Translations under genes and position numbers: made by a program
DNA from: Armatimonadota bacterium
GTDB lineage: Bacteria > Armatimonadota > UBA5829 > DTJY01
NCBI GenBank assembly: GCA_017993055.1
Contig: JAGONM010000005.1
Coordinates: 1-64,000, forward strand
Direction: 5' to 3'
DNA: 64,000 nucleotides
Shown: positions 34,341 to 42,690 of the stretch, piece after piece
Layout: every line of letters starts with the position of its first letter
Position numbering within the stretch: position 1 is the stretch's first letter
The notes under the pieces: model-generated
Seen by the model: only the letters and a program-made list of their open reading frames with translations
The model's database searches: none
Told to the model about the DNA's origin: nothing

Positions 34341-37300
34341 CTATCCCGCCGGGCCGGGCTCGACGGCCGGACGACCGGCGCCGACCGCCGCCGTGTCGGC
34401 CTGTGAGCCCGACAAGTACTTGTCGCGCTCTTCGGCTCGCAGAGTCCGCCAGATCAGGAACTGCTTCCTGAGCGTGTTGAGGAACCTGCGGTTGACCCGT
34501 TTCCAGTTCGATATGTCACCACTCTCGCGGTTGATTGTCAGATGAACCTCGTAGACGTCCTCCATCGAGGTGGGGACCGTCTCCAGAGTGACGTACTGGC
34601 TCACGCCGAGATCGAACGGAGCCAGCCACGCTCGGCAGTGGACGCAGTGGGCCGCGCCGTGCTCGCACTCGCGCAGTGAGGTCTTCACATCCTGCGTGAC
34701 GAAATCGCCTACGGAGTACTCCTCATAGGCCGCGAACCACTCCGAGATGAAGCTCGTGACCCCCTTCGCCTGCTCGCCGGTGACCGCGAACGGAAGCATT
34801 ATCTGCCAGACGTCGCCGACCGGGTCCGGAACCTTCCAACTCCGCTCGATGGCCGGCGTGGCGACCTCGGAAGCCTTCCTTGCGGGGTAGATCGTCGAGA
34901 GCAACACGACTGCAACCACGATCAGGGTCGAGAGAACCGCCGACAGCGAGCTGAAGTTGAGATAGAGGCCCTCCAAGAGGTTGAAGGTGTATATCAGCTT
35001 AGAAGCGATCTGGCCGATCAGGTAGCCGGCTACGGCGCCGAGGATCGCGTAGACCATCGCTTCGGCGATAAACAGCATGGCGATGTGGTTCGGCGCGAGA
35101 CCAAGCGAACTGAAGATGTGGATCTCCTTCACGCGCTCGTAGACCGATCCGAGCATCGTGTTGAGGACGATCAGCGCGGCAATCAGAATCGGCACGAATA
35201 CCGTGCCGAACCCCTTGCCCGACTTCGTGGCGATCGAACTGTAACGGTAGGTCCTGTCGCCGAGCCCCGCGTAGAGGTTCAGGCCGAGCCTCGGCATCAG
35301 TTTGTCGAGAACGGTCTTGACCTCGTCAGGCGTCACGAAGTCTATGCCGATCGAGCGGATCTCACCACCGAGGTTGATCAGAGTCTGATACGGAACGAAG
35401 AACGTGGTATCCGGCTCGAGGTGCGTGTACTCGCGGAAGCCGGCCTCGCCCATTGACTTGCCCTGAGACGTGAGCTTGTTCATCAGGATGAAGTCCACCG
35501 GGGTCAGCGTCTCGTTATCCAGGTCGGTAATCGCCTTGACCTTCGCGTTGTCGAGAATCCCGATGACCGTGTACTCGACCCCGCTGAACGTGAGCTTGGC
35601 CTTGCCGACATCCTCGTCGGTTATCTCCAGCGCCTTTGCGATGGCGCCGGGAACGACCATCGAGTAGGTGTCCTGGCTGTTGAACCACCGACCGGCGACC
35701 AGCGCTTTGGTAATACCCGTGACCTTGTCCTCTTCCGGAGAAGCGCCGACCGCGCCCTTCGCGTCGTAGGTCTTGTCGTTTCGCTTCAGGGTGAGGAAGG
35801 TCTGCTCTCCCAGGAACGCCCCGAAGAACCATGCTCTCGGAGCGACCGCCCGGGTCTCGCCGAACTCGTCCTTCAACAGACGGACGGCCGGTTCCTGGAG
35901 CGGCTCCCACATTGCGGTGCGGAGCATCAACCCGTTGTATGCCGGCTTGCCGGGAGCGGGGACCTTGTTGAAGCGCATCGTCTGGACGATGGAGGTGAAC
36001 GAGAGCACGGTGAACGTCAGGAGGACCAGGGTGATGCAGGTCAGCACGGTCCTCGCCTTGCGGCGCCTCATGTTCGAAATGCCTAGGGAGAACGCCGCGG
36101 CGGCGATGCTCATACGGCCTATGTCAACCTTGTGCACGCCGCTCATGCTGCGGTTGAGCGCCTTCAACTGCTCCTCGAACTTGTTAGCTACCAGCACCGT
36201 GACCATCACGCTGAGGGCCAGCATGATGAAGGCGATGAACACGATCGCCGGGTTCATCGTGATGTCGAACGCGGGGTGGAAGTACCGGAACAGCATGAAG
36301 ATGATCAGGAAGATGCCGAACACGCCGATGATCTGCCGCTTGAGGTCCGGGAACGCGAAGAACAGCCTCTCGCAGAAGTAGGCGAACGGAAGGAGCAGCG
36401 CGAGGTAGAACAGCACCCCGTTGACCACGTCCTTCGCGGTCTTCTGGACATCGGGGTACGCCCTAGCCTCATAGCCCCACGCGGCCCTGGAGTGAGCGTC
36501 GAACGTCGAGTACTGGTTCGCGGCGAGGGCCGACTCCGCGAGCTTGATCTCCCCGCCCGCGAGGCCGTGAAGCTCGTTGATTCCCTCGTTGATGATGCGG
36601 TACTTCTCAAGACGCCGGATGCGGAACTCGTCGAGGTTCCACATGTCCTGCGCGACCTTCAAGGATGTGTTGATGATCGCCTTTCCGTTGCCGACGAGGT
36701 AGCCGTTGCCCTCCGGCTCCTCCTTGGTGGAGTTGACGAGGACGAGCCTGACCGCCGCAGGGCCGGCCGCCATGACGATCTTGAGGCGCGTCTCCGGCAT
36801 GGTGAAGATGACGGCCACGTCCTCCACGTGTGACACCTGCCACTCCGGCACGGCCAGAGAGTAGCCGTACATCCGCGGGCGGCCGTTCGTGGCGCCGTCG
36901 TAGATGTCTATCATCGGCAAGGTGCGAAGGGCCTGCGGGTCAATGAGGTCGAAGACCGAGGTCGCCTTGCACTTGAAGAGGACGATCGGTATATCCTTGA
37001 TGCCCGAGGCGACCGTCACGGCAGTCGGGTAATAGTCGGCACCGAACACTCCCATATCCGGGGAGAACGTGATCTCACCGTCGCTCGGATCGAGCTTGTA
37101 GGCGGCGACGTTCGTCATGCGCGCCGGGCCCTGATAGGCGGTAAGCGGCGCCGCGCCGGGGAAAGAGAACTTCGCCTTGTCGTCCACCATGCCGATCATA
37201 TTGCCGCGGACGCCCATCAGCGTCTTGTTCAGGCCGACGTGCCGGATGACGACGAGCGAGCCGGTGACGGGGGAGTTCGGGATGAAGCCTTCCTTCAGGT

Positions 37301-38909
37301 TCAGGATGAGCGTCTGACCCTCGAGCCGCGCGAAACCTCCCTGAAGCGTCATTCGCGAGAAGATCGAGGGCTCGGTGATCGGGAACTTCGGCGCGTCCAC
37401 GACCTCGGGCGCGTTCGTGTCGTTCAGAATGTGGCTGAAGAGGCACGCGAGCAGCCGGGTCTGCTGGGCGAGGTTGGCGAAGTTCACCTTGTCCGCGGTG
37501 TCGAACGGGGTATCCACGAGCGCGCGTGAGTCGTCGGTACTGACAAACGATATGCCTCGCGCGCCCGCGAGAGTCCACGCCTCCGCATCGAGGCCGATCT
37601 TGCCGGGGATGAAGTTGCGCCAGTTCTTGCCGGCGATCGGGTTCACGCCGTCCGCGAACGCCTTCGCCGGGTCGAAGCCGAGCACGGCGCCGATCGCCTC
37701 GGAATTCTCGCGGCAGACGCGCGCTATGTCCGAAAACTTGTTCTGGATGTCCTCGCGGAAGTCGTAGAAGTAGCCCTTGTAGAATATGCCGACGCCCTTG
37801 GTCTGACTGGTGAGATCGAGGCCCGCCATGAGGTAGATGTGCGGCGGCTTGCGGACGGTCCGACGCTTCATGCCGGGGATCCATCGGCTGAACCACGCGC
37901 CGAGCCTCGCGCCCGCGCCGGGCTTCTGGAGTTCGGGCAGGTGAAGCTCCAGGTACTCGCGCATGCCCTGCAGGCTCTGGAAGTGCCCGCTCGTGGCAAT
38001 GAACCAGACTGTGCGGGCGGGCGGATGCTTTTTGTAGATGCGGGCAAGCTCCAGCATCGAGGCGATGCCGCACGCGCTCTCCGCGCCGGGGGCGAGGCTC
38101 GGGACGACGGAGGTCGAGTCGTAGTGGGCCTGGATAACGATTATCTGATCGCGCAGTTTCGGGTCGCTGCCGGGGATGACCCCGGTGATGTTGCTGGTCG
38201 GAAGCCGCTTCCACTTCGAGTCGCAGGTGAGCTTGACCCTGGGCATGCCCTTCGCGCAGAGCGCCTGGAGGGACGCCGCATCGGCCTTCGAGATCCAGAA
38301 GCGCGGGATCGAGATCGGGATCGAGATGAACTTCGCCTCCGCCTCGCCGCGCATCGTCGTGTCCGGCTCGATGAAGACGACTGCCGTCGCGCCGAGCCTG
38401 GGGGCGTTGAGCCACTCCGAGCCGGAGTTGAACTCCATCAGGACGACGCTGCCCTCGACCGGGTAGCCGTCGAACTCAGAGAGCTTGCCGGAGCCGGCGT
38501 ACATCATCGGGCCGCCGATGCCCTCGCGGGGAAGCTGGGTGGTGCGGACGAGGTTCGGCCACATCGAGTGGAGGCGGTATGACTTGCCGCTGACGGTAAG
38601 CGATGCGCCCTCGTCCACGGGCACGGTAGCGTAGAAGGGCTCGCGCTTGACGTCCGTGAGGCCGATCTGCTTGAACTGCTGCTCGATGTAGTCGCCGGCG
38701 GACTCGCATCCGGGGTAGCCGGCGATCCGCGAGCCTTTGGCCGCGAAGAGCTCGACGGTGCGGGCGAGATTGGACGCCTGCACCTCGGCGGCGAGGGTCT
38801 CGTAGACCTTCGCAAGCTTCGGGTTAACCTTGGGCTTGGGAGCCGCGCACGCGGTCGCAGTCAGCAGACATGCCAGGAAGACGAGTGTGGTAACCCTACG
38901 GTTGGTCAT
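34341..38909 (-). CDS. Giant fusion: degenerate M28 peptidase domain plus FtsX permease
   Basis: This 1522-residue protein begins with a signal or anchor (VTTLVFLACLLTATAC). Residues ~30-500 form an M28-type domain with a PA-like insert (~130-240). The first metal site is partly kept (QAHYDS), but PGAESACG lacks the bridging aspartate, the two glutamates expected after VWFIAT are absent (SGHFQS) and the last zinc histidine is missing (LVDTPFDTADK), so it should be inactive. A periplasmic region (~500-825), three membrane helices (~830-910) and an FtsX unit (~940-1370) with coupling helix ERVKEIHIFSSLG follow, plus a cytoplasmic tail with CEHGAAHCVHC. ATG at 38909 is preferred over TTG at 38918. 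Confidence 0.85.
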   Translation of the reverse strand: MTNRRVTTLVFLACLLTATACAAPKPKVNPKLAKVYETLAAEVQASNLARTVELFAAKGSRIAGYPGCESAGDYIEQQFKQIGLTDVKREPFYATVPVDEGASLTVSGKSYRLHSMWPNLVRTTQLPREGIGGPMMYAGSGKLSEFDGYPVEGSVVLMEFNSGSEWLNAPRLGATAVVFIEPDTTMRGEAEAKFISIPISIPRFWISKADAASLQALCAKGMPRVKLTCDSKWKRLPTSNITGVIPGSDPKLRDQIIVIQAHYDSTSVVPSLAPGAESACGIASMLELARIYKKHPPARTVWFIATSGHFQSLQGMREYLELHLPELQKPGAGARLGAWFSRWIPGMKRRTVRKPPHIYLMAGLDLTSQTKGVGIFYKGYFYDFREDIQNKFSDIARVCRENSEAIGAVLGFDPAKAFADGVNPIAGKNWRNFIPGKIGLDAEAWTLAGARGISFVSTDDSRALVDTPFDTADKVNFANLAQQTRLLACLFSHILNDTNAPEVVDAPKFPITEPSIFSRMTLQGGFARLEGQTLILNLKEGFIPNSPVTGSLVVIRHVGLNKTLMGVRGNMIGMVDDKAKFSFPGAAPLTAYQGPARMTNVAAYKLDPSDGEITFSPDMGVFGADYYPTAVTVASGIKDIPIVLFKCKATSVFDLIDPQALRTLPMIDIYDGATNGRPRMYGYSLAVPEWQVSHVEDVAVIFTMPETRLKIVMAAGPAAVRLVLVNSTKEEPEGNGYLVGNGKAIINTSLKVAQDMWNLDEFRIRRLEKYRIINEGINELHGLAGGEIKLAESALAANQYSTFDAHSRAAWGYEARAYPDVQKTAKDVVNGVLFYLALLLPFAYFCERLFFAFPDLKRQIIGVFGIFLIIFMLFRYFHPAFDITMNPAIVFIAFIMLALSVMVTVLVANKFEEQLKALNRSMSGVHKVDIGRMSIAAAAFSLGISNMRRRKARTVLTCITLVLLTFTVLSFTSIVQTMRFNKVPAPGKPAYNGLMLRTAMWEPLQEPAVRLLKDEFGETRAVAPRAWFFGAFLGEQTFLTLKRNDKTYDAKGAVGASPEEDKVTGITKALVAGRWFNSQDTYSMVVPGAIAKALEITDEDVGKAKLTFSGVEYTVIGILDNAKVKAITDLDNETLTPVDFILMNKLTSQGKSMGEAGFREYTHLEPDTTFFVPYQTLINLGGEIRSIGIDFVTPDEVKTVLDKLMPRLGLNLYAGLGDRTYRYSSIATKSGKGFGTVFVPILIAALIVLNTMLGSVYERVKEIHIFSSLGLAPNHIAMLFIAEAMVYAILGAVAGYLIGQIASKLIYTFNLLEGLYLNFSSLSAVLSTLIVVAVVLLSTIYPARKASEVATPAIERSWKVPDPVGDVWQIMLPFAVTGEQAKGVTSFISEWFAAYEEYSVGDFVTQDVKTSLRECEHGAAHCVHCRAWLAPFDLGVSQYVTLETVPTSMEDVYEVHLTINRESGDISNWKRVNRRFLNTLRKQFLIWRTLRAEERDKYLSGSQADTAAVGAGRPAVEPGPAG

Positions 38910-38961
38910 TGCGATCAACTCTCTAGCTACTGGAATGCGTCAGGGCCGGAGCACGGCACAG

Positions 38962-38990
38962 ATTATAGCATAGGGAAAATCGAAAAGCAA
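38962..38990 (-). promoter_or_regulatory. Sigma-70-type promoter of the FtsX/OPT/PqqD operon
   Basis: On the minus strand TTGCTT (38990-38985), a 17-bp spacer and a perfect TATAAT (38967-38962), about 50 bp before the start of the giant gene. Confidence 0.82.
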
Positions 38991-39200
38991 CAAGCGGCAT
39001 CCTGGGGGACTGAGATGATATGGGAAGACAACCGATCCCAGCAGGAATACCTAAGGAAACCCAGTAGGAATACCGAAAATCGAAGTGCGGAACAGTGTAT
39101 GACGCGCATCTACGACCCGGGAGGGCGGATTGCAGTACGGAAGGTCGTGGGCCGAAGCACCGCCGACGGCCCTGTATCGAGCAACAGGAGGGGGAGGAGC

Positions 39201-41477
39201 TTGAAAAAGAGCAGATTTCTTCGCATCGTCGTGTCCGCGGCGTTCGCGCTGCAGATGGTGATCGGTTTCAGCATGCCCGTTTACGCGGGCACCACCGGCA
39301 TCATCGCGGGCACGATCACGGACGGCGCGACCGGCGAGAAACTCGCCGGCGTCAACGTTATCGTGGAGGGCACGAGACTGACGACAGTGACCAACTCGCA
39401 GGGTTACTTCGTCATCACGAACGTGCCGCCGGGCGACTACACCGTGTCAGCGAGCCTGGTCGGTTACTCCGACAGCATATCGGAGCAGGTTTCCGTGCTG
39501 ATGGACGTGACCGCGACGACGGACTTCGCGATGGAGACGGCGGTCGCGGAGGAGGAGACGGTTATCGTCTCGGAGAGCAGGCCGATGGTCCGCCCGGACG
39601 TGGTGCCGACGATGTACGTCGTCAGCTCCCAGCAGGAGAAGGAGATCCTGGGCCAGCCCTCTAGCCGCTACCAGGCGCCTTCGATCGTCCTCACCCAGCC
39701 GGGCGTAGTGGCCGATGCCGACGGGTACCCGCACATCCGCGGCGGGCGCGTCAACCAGATCGGCTACATGCTGGACGGCATACCGATCACGGAGCCGGTC
39801 ACCAACGGGTTCGGAACGAACCTAATGACCCTGGGGATGGACAAGATGGAGGTCTACACCGGCGGATACAGGCCGGAGTACGGCAACGCGATCAGCGGAG
39901 TCTTCAACCAGGTAGTGAAGACCGGCCGCACGGCCCCGGGGGTCGCGCTCGAGATGACCGGGGGCAGCAACTCATACTCCTGCGTGTTCCCTGAGATCGG
40001 CGGAGGCACGACCGGCGGACTCGAGTATTACGTCGGCGCATATATGCAGAAGAGCGACCTGGAGAGCATGTCCTACATCAACCAGGACAACATGGACCTG
40101 ATCGGAAAGTTCGCCCACCCGATCGGCGGCAGGGGAGCCCTGACGTTCCTGACCGCGAGCGGCCAGGGCAAGTACGAGATGGACACCGCCCACACATGGA
40201 CTTACGGGACCGGCGGGCTGGTGGAGATCCCGGAAGAGCAGGACTTCGTGAACCAGAGCTACGTGCTGCACGCCCTGACCTACAACCACACCATCAACTC
40301 GTCCTCGTTCTTCACACTGCGGCCGTACTACTTCCGCAACGCCTGGAAGCTGGACGCAATCTCGGACGACGTCGGGACGTGGTGGGACGCCGAGTCCGCA
40401 ACTACGGGCCTGCTGTTCGACTACACGAACCAACTGGACGACAGACACCTGCTCAAGGTGGGCGGACAGTGGATGAAGAGCGAGAACAGCTACTGGGTGA
40501 TCGTGCCGCCGTACGGCGACTACGAGTACACGGCCAACACTGACACTCTGCAGACAGCATGGTTCATCCAGGACCAGATGAAGCTGAGTTCCATGATGGG
40601 GCTCGAGGCCGGCCTGCGCTATGACCGGATGAAGTACGACAAGGTCATCAACGACGACACATCGGAGTCTCAGGTCAGCCCGAGGCTCGGCCTGACCTAC
40701 GCGATGAACGGCAGGACCAACCTGCGGGCATCGTGGGGCAAGATGATCCAGTTCGTGTACACACAGGCCGTCGAGCGCAACTACGTCAACCCGGACTGGA
40801 TTGACTGGATGGGTCTCGACAACGCCGACCTCCAGCCGGAGCGGGCGACTCAGTGGGACATCGGCTGGGAGAGCCAGGTGGCCGACAACCTGGCCGTCAG
40901 CGTGACCCCGTTCTACCGGGAGTTCGACAATATGCTGCAGGTGATCTCGCTCGATCCGACGGACCCGGAAGGGTATCCGAGGGCATTCGAGAACCTGGGC
41001 AAGGGAGTCAGCAAGGGGATCGAGTTCCAGGCCCGTAAGCGCATGAGCGACAACTGGTCGGGATGGCTCTCCTACACGTACCAGAGCGCCAAAGCCCAGG
41101 CGAACAACGACCGGGAGACGATCACCTCGGACGACATGAACTATGTGGACTGGGACCAGCGGCACACGCTCGTCGGAGTGGCGAACTTCAAGGGCGGCGA
41201 CTGGATGTACAGCCTGATGGGCGAGTACGGCAGCGGCCTGCGGTACAACCTCGCCACCGATACAGCGCCGAACTGCCGACGCGTCGGCTCGCATCTCACC
41301 TTCAACCTGAACGTCGGGCGGAAGGTGTCGGGAGGCTGGCTGCCTCAGGGCACGATGAACTTCAGCATCGCGAACATATTCAACAGCCGCGCGGCCCTGG
41401 ACCGGGACTACGACGGCGCTCCCAGCGTCAAGATACCCCCGAGATTCGTGGCCGCATCGTTCACCAGGCAGTTCTAG
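39201..41477 (+). CDS. TonB-dependent outer-membrane receptor with carboxypeptidase-regulatory-like domain
   Basis: This 758-residue protein starts at TTG 39201, with GGGGGAGGAGC in front and a signal peptide (IVVSAAFALQMVIGFSMPVYA); the upstream frame lacks these. A carboxypeptidase-regulatory-like domain (TGIIAGTITDGATGEKLAGV, ~30-110) precedes the plug (~140-250, with GGRVNQIGYMLDGIPITEP and NAISGVFNQVVKTG), followed by a 22-strand-type barrel ending in phenylalanine. The ligand is unknown. It is divergent from the FtsX/OPT operon, and a strong terminator follows. The 290-bp upstream region holds the operon promoter but no recognised riboswitch. Confidence 0.88.
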   Translation: MKKSRFLRIVVSAAFALQMVIGFSMPVYAGTTGIIAGTITDGATGEKLAGVNVIVEGTRLTTVTNSQGYFVITNVPPGDYTVSASLVGYSDSISEQVSVLMDVTATTDFAMETAVAEEETVIVSESRPMVRPDVVPTMYVVSSQQEKEILGQPSSRYQAPSIVLTQPGVVADADGYPHIRGGRVNQIGYMLDGIPITEPVTNGFGTNLMTLGMDKMEVYTGGYRPEYGNAISGVFNQVVKTGRTAPGVALEMTGGSNSYSCVFPEIGGGTTGGLEYYVGAYMQKSDLESMSYINQDNMDLIGKFAHPIGGRGALTFLTASGQGKYEMDTAHTWTYGTGGLVEIPEEQDFVNQSYVLHALTYNHTINSSSFFTLRPYYFRNAWKLDAISDDVGTWWDAESATTGLLFDYTNQLDDRHLLKVGGQWMKSENSYWVIVPPYGDYEYTANTDTLQTAWFIQDQMKLSSMMGLEAGLRYDRMKYDKVINDDTSESQVSPRLGLTYAMNGRTNLRASWGKMIQFVYTQAVERNYVNPDWIDWMGLDNADLQPERATQWDIGWESQVADNLAVSVTPFYREFDNMLQVISLDPTDPEGYPRAFENLGKGVSKGIEFQARKRMSDNWSGWLSYTYQSAKAQANNDRETITSDDMNYVDWDQRHTLVGVANFKGGDWMYSLMGEYGSGLRYNLATDTAPNCRRVGSHLTFNLNVGRKVSGGWLPQGTMNFSIANIFNSRAALDRDYDGAPSVKIPPRFVAASFTRQF

Positions 41478-41502
41478 CGCCAGCGATCACCTCCTCCGCC
41501 CG

Positions 41503-41538
41503 AAGCCCCGGGGACTCTTCCCCGGGGCTTCTTTGTTA
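41503..41538 (+). terminator. Rho-independent terminator of the TonB-dependent receptor
   Basis: GAAGCCCCGGGG and CCCCGGGGCTTC form a perfect 12-bp stem with a 6-nt loop, followed by TTTGTT. Confidence 0.92.
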
Positions 41539-41598
41539 TCCGAGCCCGAGTCATCGGAGAGCGGAGACGCGGCGGGCGGGCGGTGGTTGGACCGGATC

Positions 41599-41695
41599 GA
41601 GTGCGAGTACGAGTACGAGCAGGAGTACGAGTAGGAGTGGGAGTACGAGTAGGAGTGGGAGTACGAGGAGTACGAGTAGGAGTACGAGTAGTAGT
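41599..41695 (+). repeat. Hexanucleotide (GAGTAC/GAGTAG) repeat downstream of the lipid kinase gene
   Basis: About sixteen 6-nt units of GAGTAC, GAGTAG, GAGTGG and GAGCAG, with a few 3-nt slips, end at the stop codon of the minus-strand lipid kinase gene. It is the longest array of this family in the window. The DNA between the terminator (41538) and the array holds nothing recognisable. Confidence 0.88.
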
Positions 41696-41696
41696 C

Positions 41697-42608
41697 CTAG
41701 GGGACGATGAGGGGAAGGGCCTGCGGGAGGATTAAGACCTCGGCCGGGGTCACGCCGCACGCGTCGCCGTCGAGCTGCACCATGACGTCGGGATGCGACC
41801 GCACAGTCACCGTAGGAGTCTTGAAGTACTTTACCGCCGGGTTGTGAACGTGCGTTCTGATCAGGACATCCACTATCTGATGTGCGAAACCGATCTGCTT
41901 GGAGGAGGACTGCTCCTCAAAGACGATCACATCAAACAGCCCATCCTCCGTCGAGGCGTACGGGGCAAGGCGGAGCTTGTAGGCGTAGGTCGGCGAGTTG
42001 GCGACGACGACGAGGTAGGCGCGGCAGGAGTACGTCTCGTTCGGCATTTCGAGCGTCAGATCCGTGGCTTCGTACCTGGAGAGCATCTCGAGACCCTTGA
42101 GTACGTACGCCGACGCGCCGATCACGTCCTTGAGCGGTCTGAGCACCCCGGCGACCACCTCCGCATCGAACCCGAAACCGGCCATCAGGGTGAAATAGCG
42201 GTCGTTCGAGCGCCCGATGTCAATGCGGCGCACCTTGCCAGACGCCAGTGTCTCTACGGCCGGCCGAACCTTCATGGGAATGCCGAACTGCCGCGCGAGG
42301 ACATTGACAGTACCGATGGGGATGATGCCGAGGGAGACGTCTGCGCCGACCATGCCGGCCACGACTTCATTGACCGTGCCGTCGCCGCCCGCCGCGACGA
42401 CAAGGGCGTGTCCGGATGAGACCGCCTCCCGCGCGAGTTGCGTGCCGTGGCCCGGCCTCTCCGTCAGCGCGATCTCGCACTTCAGACCGCACTCCCGGCA
42501 GGCGCTCTCGACTTGCGCGCGGGGATCGGCCAGAAGTTTCTGGCCGGCGGCGGGATTCATGATGAGGAATGCGTTCCCTGAATCGGCGATCGGAATCGCC
42601 TCCTTCAC
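41697..42608 (-). CDS. Diacylglycerol/lipid kinase family protein (YegS/DagK type)
   Basis: This 303-residue protein begins with GTG. The nucleotide-binding motif VVAAGGDGTVNEVVAGM is intact, with LGIIPIGTVNVLARQ after it and TLMAGFGFDAEVV further on, the three hallmark blocks of the DAG-kinase catalytic domain; the C-terminal beta domain (~150-303) is complete. It should phosphorylate diacylglycerol or a related lipid at the membrane surface. It follows glmS by 82 bp, with a strong hairpin in the spacer, and is the last gene of the long minus-strand run. Confidence 0.88.
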   Translation of the reverse strand: MKEAIPIADSGNAFLIMNPAAGQKLLADPRAQVESACRECGLKCEIALTERPGHGTQLAREAVSSGHALVVAAGGDGTVNEVVAGMVGADVSLGIIPIGTVNVLARQFGIPMKVRPAVETLASGKVRRIDIGRSNDRYFTLMAGFGFDAEVVAGVLRPLKDVIGASAYVLKGLEMLSRYEATDLTLEMPNETYSCRAYLVVVANSPTYAYKLRLAPYASTEDGLFDVIVFEEQSSSKQIGFAHQIVDVLIRTHVHNPAVKYFKTPTVTVRSHPDVMVQLDGDACGVTPAEVLILPQALPLIVP

Positions 42609-42624
42609 AACGCACCGGACTCGA

Positions 42625-42652
42625 TGCCCTGACGACGGAAGTCGTCAGGGCA
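42625..42652 (-). promoter_or_regulatory. Perfect 12-bp hairpin in the glmS-lipid kinase spacer
   Basis: TGCCCTGACGAC and GTCGTCAGGGCA pair perfectly around a 4-nt loop. There is no U-tract on either strand, so it is more likely an mRNA-processing or stability element, or an attenuator, than a terminator. Confidence 0.55.
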
Positions 42653-42690
42653 CGCGCATCCGTTGGGCCGCGATCGGCCGCTATCATTCC

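Noticed and set aside
38991-39200. Cobalamin or other riboswitch before the TonB-dependent receptor
   Set aside because: No B12-box or other class-defining sequence was seen; only a short GGGCCG/CGGCCC stem.
41599-41695. CRISPR-like array
   Set aside because: The units are 6 nt and contiguous without unique spacers, and no cas genes are present.
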